Positions 5,965 to 10,171 of a stretch of 10,171 nt of DNA are shown one piece after another. Below the pieces are notes generated by a model that was not told where the DNA came from, made no database searches, and saw only the letters and a list, made by a program, of their open reading frames with translations. The first letter of the stretch is position 1. Each line of letters opens with the position of its first letter. A program made the position numbers and the translations under genes. Source of the stretch: Clostridia bacterium (GTDB lineage Bacteria > Bacillota > Clostridia > Christensenellales > UBA1242); the NCBI GenBank assembly GCA_017537405.1, contig JAFYKU010000025.1, positions 1 to 10,171 of the forward strand. Direction: 5' to 3'.

Positions 5965-7080
5965 TTATTTTTTCATACTTGCGCGCAAGCGTTCAATCGC
6001 AGCCATGATTTCATCTGTTGAACGCGGCTTTGCTGCTGTCGTTGTTCCCAGATTGCTGGTTGGGCGTACAAAACTTGTAGTTGCAGCCGTGCTGGTTGTA
6101 CTTGTTGGTCTTGTTCCCAACATTGAAGCATACGGTCTTAATGTTGGGCGTGTTGTCGTCGTTGTGTTTGTTGTAGTTGGACGAGCCGCCGATGTAACGC
6201 TTGGACGCGGAGCCGCAGTTGTTGCGCTGGTGGATGGACGACTGCCGAACAATGAACTAGTTGCAGTTGGACGACTAAAAGCACTGGTTGTTGCTGGACG
6301 CGCGGTTGTCATAGATGGACGCGGTGTCGTATTAACTGGAGACACAAATTCAGGTTCGCGTGGTTCTTCTTTTTCGACAATCGGTTCTACCGCCGGTAAT
6401 TCCATAGTTACTGGTTCTTCAACCTGAACTTCGTTTTCTTCTACTACAGGTTCAATTTCGTTTACTTCTTCCACAGCACTAACTTCTTCCACTACTGGTT
6501 CGATAACTGTGTTTTCCATTACAGGAGTTACTTCCTCTTCTTCTGCAACTTCTTCGTTTACAGCTTCTACTTCCGCTGTAACTTCCTCTGCTTTGTTTTC
6601 TTCTTCCGCTTTTGCTTCTACGATTGTTTCATCGATATTGATAGCATCATCTTCTTCGACCAAAGTCGCTGCCGGTGTTTCGATAACAACAGTGTTATTG
6701 ACCGCTGGAATTTCTTTCGCATCATTTTTTGCAATTTCGCGAACAGCAACTGTGCGTTCTACATAGGTGTAACGCGGACGACGATAAAATAACATACGCA
6801 AGAAATAGCAAACTAAAACAACCAAGAACGGAACTTCGATGTAAGCAACTACTTTAAAAATATCGTTGTTTGCCTGTGCAAAAATTACGATTGCCGCGAA
6901 AATGAAATAGCCCCACATTAACCATTGTGGCACTAAGCGTTTACGCAAAGCGCAACCTGTAATTGACAAAATTAATACAATACCGACCAATCCGATACCA
7001 GCCCACAAGATTGATACTAACGGAATTAACATATTAATTTTTGCCAAAAATTCAATTGTAATATTCCAAATTTTTTCCAT
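5965..7080 (-). CDS. Membrane-anchored protein with acidic and Arg-Pro-repeat disordered blocks
   Basis: No family is recognised. From ATG 7080 the protein has 371 residues in four parts. Residues 17-45, 50-68 and 77-99 are transmembrane segments, followed by a basic edge (FYRRPRYTYVERTV). Residues 142-244 are a long acidic stretch dominated by Glu and Val with repeated units such as IEPVVEE (twice). Residues 251 to about 353 are rich in Thr, Ser, Ala and Pro and carry ten Arg-Pro pairs, so this block is basic. The last 18 or so residues (TDEIMAAIERLRASMKK) look like an amphipathic helix. The disordered blocks have opposite charge, which suggests a binding or scaffolding role, but this is inference. 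A 12-codon upstream extension to 7116 is rejected because a promoter lies within it. Convergent with cysS. Confidence 0.8.
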   Translation of the reverse strand: MEKIWNITIEFLAKINMLIPLVSILWAGIGLVGIVLILSITGCALRKRLVPQWLMWGYFIFAAIVIFAQANNDIFKVVAYIEVPFLVVLVCYFLRMLFYRRPRYTYVERTVAVREIAKNDAKEIPAVNNTVVIETPAATLVEEDDAINIDETIVEAKAEEENKAEEVTAEVEAVNEEVAEEEEVTPVMENTVIEPVVEEVSAVEEVNEIEPVVEENEVQVEEPVTMELPAVEPIVEKEEPREPEFVSPVNTTPRPSMTTARPATTSAFSRPTATSSLFGSRPSTSATTAAPRPSVTSAARPTTTNTTTTTRPTLRPYASMLGTRPTSTTSTAATTSFVRPTSNLGTTTAAKPRSTDEIMAAIERLRASMKK

Positions 7081-7086
7081 AGTAAT

Positions 7087-7116
7087 ATGATAACATTTTT
7101 CAATATAAAAATGCAA
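7087..7116 (-). promoter_or_regulatory. Promoter of the acidic/Arg-Pro membrane protein
   Basis: On the minus strand TTGCAT (7116-7111), an 18-base spacer and an extended -10, TGT-TATCAT with TATCAT at 7092-7087, end six bases before the ATG at 7080. No Shine-Dalgarno is present, so a leaderless mRNA is predicted. A plus-strand -10-like TATGAT (7086-7091) overlaps it and may drive the divergent small genes. Confidence 0.6.
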
Positions 7117-7206
7117 GAATTTTTAACAAATCGCCCCCCTATTCCATATCATGACTTAGGACAACAAAACTTCACAAAAGAATGGCGCGCCGGTTGTCCT
7201 ACATAA
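7111..7206 (+). CDS. Possible 31-residue small ORF upstream of the Cys-rich gene
   Basis: ATG at 7111 opens a frame of 31 codons (MQEFLTNRPPIPYHDLGQQ and 12 more residues ending RAGCPT) closed by TAA at 7204-7206. It is polar, with no membrane segment or signal, and is not recognised. Its stop is three bases before the AAGGAG of the next gene, an operon-like spacing, and it fills the only otherwise empty 140-base stretch. No Shine-Dalgarno precedes it. Other first genes here appear leaderless, so that does not rule it out, but no well-placed promoter was found either. It could instead be untranslated leader. Confidence 0.4.
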   Translation: MQEFLTNRPPIPYHDLGQQNFTKEWRAGCPT

Positions 7207-7224
7207 TTTAAGGAGAAAGAGAAA

Positions 7225-7458
7225 ATGTTTGATGAAATCTTAAAAGGAATGGGCGGTAACTGCTGCGATTGCAACTGCAATGAAACCCCAAAACAAAAAA
7301 AATGTAGCACCAGTTGCGATGTTTTATGGATGATTATTTTGTTAATGGTCATCTTAAAAGGTGGCTTCTTCGGTTTAGACCTTTGCACTTTAATCATTTT
7401 GTTTATCGTCTTCGGTAAAGATATTTTGTGTAAATTCCGTTGCAATCCCTGCTGCTAA
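7225..7458 (+). CDS. Cys-rich small two-helix membrane protein
   Basis: The 77-residue protein contains 11 cysteines: CCDCNC at 13-18, C27, C31, C54, C69, C73 and a terminal CC at 76-77. Two hydrophobic segments, about 33-44 and 53-68, are separated by KGGFFG. The cysteine clusters flank the membrane part on both sides, so metal binding, disulfides or acylation are all possible. Small Cys-rich membrane proteins of this look occur in gut Firmicutes, but no function is known to me. A strong Shine-Dalgarno, AAGGAG (7210-7215), lies nine bases before the ATG. That, with the terminator just downstream, makes it a well-supported gene. Confidence 0.8.
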   Translation: MFDEILKGMGGNCCDCNCNETPKQKKCSTSCDVLWMIILLMVILKGGFFGLDLCTLIILFIVFGKDILCKFRCNPCC

Positions 7459-7480
7459 TTTCAAAACACTTTTTACAAAA

Positions 7481-7505
7481 AAAGAAGTCCGCACAGGACT
7501 TCTTT
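7481..7505. terminator. Bidirectional terminator between convergent genes
   Basis: AAAGAAGTCC and GGACTTCTTT form a perfect ten-base-pair stem with a five-base loop (GCACA). On the minus strand the stem is followed by a long T run (the A tract at about 7477-7483 on plus); on the plus strand by TTT, AC, TTTT. It can end both the Cys-rich gene transcript and the LOG gene transcript. Confidence 0.9.
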
Positions 7506-7512
7506 ACTTTTA

Positions 7513-8079
7513 TCATTTTTTAATTTTCAACAATTCTTTAATCAGTGCTTCCGGCGTTTCTACCACGGTGAACAAATCTTCAGGTTTCATTTTGTAAGGA
7601 CTGCCCCCCATACCCGTTTTGGTAAAACCATTTTGATTGATAAAATCATAGAACTCAATTTGTTTATCGTAGAAGCCTTCAAAATTGTACAGGAATAACT
7701 TAGTATTAATTTCACCCGAACGCAAAGCTTCCACACTCGCCCAGAATTCATAAATCGTACCAATACCACCGGGAACAAAAACAATCGCATCGCTATTGCG
7801 TGACATAGCATCTTGGCGTTCACCAATGGTTTCCAAAATTACAACTTTATCAGTTGTCATGCCGTTCAAATCATCGATGTAAGTCTTGGGTAAATACAAA
7901 GTATTTGGTTTATTGCGTTCCACATAAACTTGATGAATCGTAGCCAAGACGCCAAAACGATTACCGCCCCAAATTAATTCCATATCGTGATCGCATAATA
8001 ATTCCCCAATACGGCGCACGCACTCGGTAAATTTAACATTGGTTGCCGGATTAGTTCCACCACACACACATACTTTCAT
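7513..8079 (-). CDS. LOG-family protein (nucleoside 5'-monophosphate phosphoribohydrolase-like)
   Basis: The 188-residue length fits the LOG/TIGR00730 family, Rossmann-fold proteins that cleave the base from nucleoside monophosphates and in plants activate cytokinins. Seen here are an N-terminal MKVCVCGGTN strand-turn, WGGNRFGVLA at 37-46 in place of the usual GGGxxGLMG, an arginine at R88 within ERQDAMSRNSDA, and the diagnostic PGGIGTIYE at 103-111. The catalytic Arg and Glu positions are kept; the first glycine motif is divergent, so substrate choice may differ. The gene follows an unrecognised gene by seven bases and has AGGGAG (8096-8091) eleven bases before its ATG. The pair ends at the bidirectional terminator. 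The cellular substrate is unknown. Confidence 0.85.
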   Translation of the reverse strand: MKVCVCGGTNPATNVKFTECVRRIGELLCDHDMELIWGGNRFGVLATIHQVYVERNKPNTLYLPKTYIDDLNGMTTDKVVILETIGERQDAMSRNSDAIVFVPGGIGTIYEFWASVEALRSGEINTKLFLYNFEGFYDKQIEFYDFINQNGFTKTGMGGSPYKMKPEDLFTVVETPEALIKELLKIKK

Positions 8080-8086
8080 GCCTTAA

Positions 8087-8716
8087 TTATCTCCCTAAAA
8101 CGAATAAACGATTTGCATAATCAATAATTGCATCGACCGTTTTTAACTTCATGATTTTTTTATTTTCTACGCCGTCTAATTCTGGCATTTCAATATTACG
8201 CTCTACGACATGCGCTAACAAAGTTTCAAAACCTTGCACCATTAAATCAATCATTTCTTTACCGACAGCTTTACGGCGCAAACGCGTCACAATTCTTTCT
8301 GAGAACGCCAAAACGCTGGCAACCTTGCGTAATTGTTCCGCTACCGGAGCCAAAGCACTTTCTGCGGGTGTCATTTGTTTTTCTTGTTCCGCTAACAATT
8401 TTTCTTGAATAGAATCCCAGTCAATATCTAAACCAACCAAAGTCGCGGTCGCAAAATCTAAACTCCCCCATAAGTTTGAGAAAGTTTCAACTTCACTGTT
8501 AATCTGGTTTTCCAATTGAGAATCCATTTCTGGTTCAGCTTCAATATTTGACGCAACTACTTCGTTTTCGACAGCGTTTTGTTTCTTCATGCGTCCTTGA
8601 TAAAACTCCAAATTAGACGCATAGAAATCATTATAACTCGACAATAAATCTTCTGCAGCCGGAATTTCGACCCTTTCACCGACTTGATAACCCTTCACAT
8701 AATTTATCTTTAACAC
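8087..8716 (-). CDS. Unrecognised 209-residue soluble protein, first gene of the LOG operon
   Basis: No family is recognised. The protein is soluble, acidic in its middle part (EAEPEMDSQLENQINSEVE) and mostly helical, with a more basic helix near SERIVTRLRRKAVGK. It has no membrane segment or signal. A TTG start at 8752 would lie in the -35 box of its own promoter, so the GTG at 8716, seven bases after a perfect TATAAT, is preferred. That gives a leaderless mRNA. It is followed after seven bases by the LOG gene, so the two are likely made together. A start further downstream cannot be excluded. Confidence 0.7.
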   Translation of the reverse strand: MLKINYVKGYQVGERVEIPAAEDLLSSYNDFYASNLEFYQGRMKKQNAVENEVVASNIEAEPEMDSQLENQINSEVETFSNLWGSLDFATATLVGLDIDWDSIQEKLLAEQEKQMTPAESALAPVAEQLRKVASVLAFSERIVTRLRRKAVGKEMIDLMVQGFETLLAHVVERNIEMPELDGVENKKIMKLKTVDAIIDYANRLFVLGR

Positions 8717-8723
8717 AAATTCA

Positions 8724-8752
8724 ATTATATGTGTTTGACGAAATTCCGTCAA
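8724..8752 (-). promoter_or_regulatory. Leftward promoter of the LOG operon
   Basis: On the minus strand TTGACG (8752-8747), a 17-base spacer and TATAAT (8729-8724) form a near-perfect sigma-A promoter. Seven bases separate the -10 box from the GTG start at 8716. Confidence 0.8.
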
Positions 8753-8753
8753 A
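8734..8753. repeat. Inverted repeat joining two divergent -35 boxes
   Basis: TTTGACG and CGTCAAA form seven-base arms of a 20-base near-palindrome with a six-base centre, itself mostly symmetric. Each arm contains the -35 box of one of the two divergent promoters. It could be an operator, or simply the result of two identical -35 boxes placed head to head. Confidence 0.7.
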
Positions 8754-8762
8754 TATTATAAT
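8735..8762 (+). promoter_or_regulatory. Rightward promoter of the cysteine desulfurase gene
   Basis: TTGACG (8735-8740), a 16-base spacer and TATAAT (8757-8762) precede the ATG at 8772 by nine bases. The expected leader is about three bases or none, and no Shine-Dalgarno is present. It overlaps the leftward promoter almost completely. Confidence 0.8.
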
Positions 8763-8771
8763 TTAATCATC

Positions 8772-9845
8772 ATGATTTATTTAGATAATGCCGCTACCAC
8801 TAAAATTCACCCAACTGTATGGCAAGCAATGCAAAACATTGAACAAAACACTTTTTACAACGCTAACACATTATATAAAGGTGGTATCCAATCTGCTCAA
8901 GCCGTCGAACAAGCCCGCACCATATTAATGCAGAAATTACATGCTGTCGGGGGACAACTACTTTTTACTAACACTGCAACCCAAGCTAATCATTTAATCA
9001 TGGACCACAGTCTCCGTCGCCCCCAACAAGAATTAGTGATTACCGCTGGCGACCATACTTCCATTTACTTAGCAGCCAAAGAACGCAGCAACCGCGGTTG
9101 CACAGTTCACACTGTTCCTTTACTCCGTGACGGTCGCATAGATCTAGCAGCTATTCCCAATCTAATTAACAACAATACTACGCTTTTTATATTTAGCTTA
9201 GTCAACAGTGACATCGGCACTTATCAAGATGCTGCCGCCATTGTCGAAGCAGTCCGCAAGTGCAACCCCAAAGTCCATATCCACGCGGATGCTTCACAGG
9301 CTTTTTGTAAATTTGATTTTGATGTTACACAACTCGGTTTTGACAGCGTAACTATTTGCGGACACAAAATTCATGGTCCCAAAGGAGTTGGCGCTTTGTG
9401 GCTGCGTCAAGGTATTAACATTGAACAACCACACGGAACTTTAAACCACGCCGCCATTGTGGGACTTGCCACCGCCGCACAAAATTTTGCTTGCCCCAAT
9501 GTCAACGAACTTCACGACTATTTAATTCAAAATTTACCTAACGACTGTCAAGTCAATGGCATCAATAATAATCCATACATCACCAATATTTTACTACCTA
9601 ACATTTTTGGTGAAACTGTGATGAATGCTTTATCTGCCCAAGATATTTATGTTGGACTGGGTTCAGCTTGCGCTTCTCATGCGAAAGGCAATCGTACACT
9701 GGATGCCATGAAACTCACACCCCAACAACAAAAGCAAGTTCTGCGCATCAGTCTTGGTATGAATAATACTTTGGAAGACATCAAAACATTTTTAACTGCT
9801 TTACAAACCGTGCTGCAAGCCATACGCAGTCACAATATTCTTTAA
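8772..9845 (+). CDS. Cysteine desulfurase (NifS/IscS-like), compact form
   Basis: This PLP enzyme removes sulfur from cysteine for Fe-S clusters, thio-tRNA or other cofactors. It has 357 residues against roughly 380-405 for typical relatives. The N-terminus IYLDNAATT is classic. H95 (GDHTS) stacks on PLP, D173 lies in HADAS, K199 in GHKIHGPKG is the PLP lysine, and C300 in GSACAS is the expected persulfide cysteine. The usual segment GGGxExGxRSGT between the PLP lysine and the large helix is cut to HGT (221-223), a loss of about a dozen residues. The usual VNNE is VNSD at 144-147. Activity is likely but its specificity is open, so no symbol is given. No iscU or thiI is adjacent; its 3' end overlaps folD. 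Confidence 0.9.
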   Translation: MIYLDNAATTKIHPTVWQAMQNIEQNTFYNANTLYKGGIQSAQAVEQARTILMQKLHAVGGQLLFTNTATQANHLIMDHSLRRPQQELVITAGDHTSIYLAAKERSNRGCTVHTVPLLRDGRIDLAAIPNLINNNTTLFIFSLVNSDIGTYQDAAAIVEAVRKCNPKVHIHADASQAFCKFDFDVTQLGFDSVTICGHKIHGPKGVGALWLRQGINIEQPHGTLNHAAIVGLATAAQNFACPNVNELHDYLIQNLPNDCQVNGINNNPYITNILLPNIFGETVMNALSAQDIYVGLGSACASHAKGNRTLDAMKLTPQQQKQVLRISLGMNNTLEDIKTFLTALQTVLQAIRSHNIL

Positions 9846-10171
9846 CAAGAAAGCAATTGTCAGGGGCCCAACCCCACCAGGTACAGGAGTTATCGCTGCG
9901 GCTTTTTTCGCCACTGTATCAAAATCAACATCGCCTACCAAGCTTCCATCAGCTAAACGATTAATACCCACATCAACTACACTCGCACCGTCTTGGACCA
10001 TATCCGCAGTTAATAGTTTTGGGCTTCCGGCTGCCACCACAACAATATCAGCCATGCGCGTGTATTGTGCCAAATCTTTGGTACGGCGATGACAGACTGT
10101 CACAGTCGCATTTTGATTAGTCAACAACAAAGCTGTTGGTCTTCCAACAATTTGACTACGACCAATCACAA
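9801..10171 (-). CDS. folD: Bifunctional methylenetetrahydrofolate dehydrogenase/cyclohydrolase, C-terminal part
   Basis: FolD interconverts methylene-, methenyl- and formyl-tetrahydrofolate using NAD(P), supplying one-carbon units for purines and formyl-Met. The right edge cuts off the N-terminal half, including the catalytic lysine region. Seen are the NAD(P)-binding VIGRSQIVGRPTALLL signature, ATVTVCHRRT, ADIVVVAAGSP, the DVGINR strand and the family signature TPVPGGVGPLTIAFLL. The C-terminus is of normal length. Its last 45 bases overlap the end of the convergent cysteine desulfurase gene, and no terminator is visible between them. Confidence 0.95.
   Translation of the reverse strand, partial: VIGRSQIVGRPTALLLTNQNATVTVCHRRTKDLAQYTRMADIVVVAAGSPKLLTADMVQDGASVVDVGINRLADGSLVGDVDFDTVAKKAAAITPVPGGVGPLTIAFLLKNIVTAYGLQHGL

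Noticed and set aside
5978..5989. Palindrome CTTGCGCGCAAG as a terminator between cysS and the convergent gene
   Set aside because: It lies in the coding end of the minus-strand gene, leaves almost no loop and has no following T run on either strand.
6175..6330. Repeated TTGGACG-like units as a possible direct-repeat or CRISPR array
   Set aside because: Spacing is irregular, and the units are just Arg-Pro codons of the minus-strand protein.
6005..6766. Plus-strand Val- and Ser-rich frames opposite the acidic/Arg-Pro gene
   Set aside because: They arise from reading Thr/Arg-Pro and Glu codons on the wrong strand; no start signal or domain.
7081..7116. ATG at 7116 as start of the acidic/Arg-Pro protein
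   Set aside because: The added codons cover a -35 and extended -10; the ATG at 7080 gives a normal membrane-protein N-terminus.
7149..7445. Minus-strand 98-codon frame opposite the Cys-rich gene
   Set aside because: It overlaps a well-supported gene with Shine-Dalgarno and terminator, and its protein has no plausible features.
8717..8752. TTG start at 8752 for the unknown gene of the LOG operon
   Set aside because: The TTG is part of its own -35 box and the -10 box lies within the extended reading frame, so these codons would not be transcribed.

Overview
The window looks like a piece of a small, tightly packed Firmicutes-type genome, probably an uncultured clostridial or related lineage. 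The main taxonomic clue is a YabP-family sporulation protein (4280-4543, minus strand). A Cys-rich two-helix small protein and a VirB2/TrbC-like pilin fit that setting. Stop codons are read normally: TAA ends the genes and no UGA recoding is needed. Only about 310 of 10,171 bases lie outside proposed genes. Convergent neighbours overlap or share stop bases, and no rRNA, tRNA, IS element or CRISPR array is visible.

Layout, left to right. (1) Bases 1-2041, plus strand: the 3' part of metG, then hisS, overlapping by 7 bases and ending at a hairpin terminator that lies inside the convergent gene. (2) Bases 2038-4543, minus strand: yabP, a 66-residue membrane protein, a pilin-like protein with a large ectodomain, an acyl carrier protein, and a polytopic membrane protein that resembles a degenerate cation/calcium exchanger. 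(3) Bases 4572-5957, plus: cysS. (4) Bases 5965-7080, minus: a three-helix membrane protein with a long acidic block and an Arg-Pro-repeat block. (5) Bases 7111-7458, plus: a possible 31-residue ORF and a Cys-rich small membrane protein, closed by a bidirectional terminator. (6) Bases 7513-8716, minus: an unrecognised gene followed by a LOG-family protein. (7) Bases 8772-9845, plus: a compact cysteine desulfurase overlapping the 3' end of folD, which comes in on the minus strand from the right edge.

Housekeeping functions are translation (MetRS, HisRS, CysRS), one-carbon metabolism (FolD), sulfur mobilisation (cysteine desulfurase) and fatty acid or acyl transfer (ACP). The rest is envelope or unknown protein.

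The most striking pattern is in the starts. Genes that begin a transcript have sigma-70/sigma-A-like promoters whose -10 box ends only 5-10 bases before the start codon, so their mRNAs should have almost no 5' leader. Genes inside operons (hisS, the LOG gene, the Cys-rich gene) carry clear Shine-Dalgarno sequences. This argues for routine leaderless initiation and also moves several gene starts. All functional calls rest on motif recognition by eye; no database search was run.
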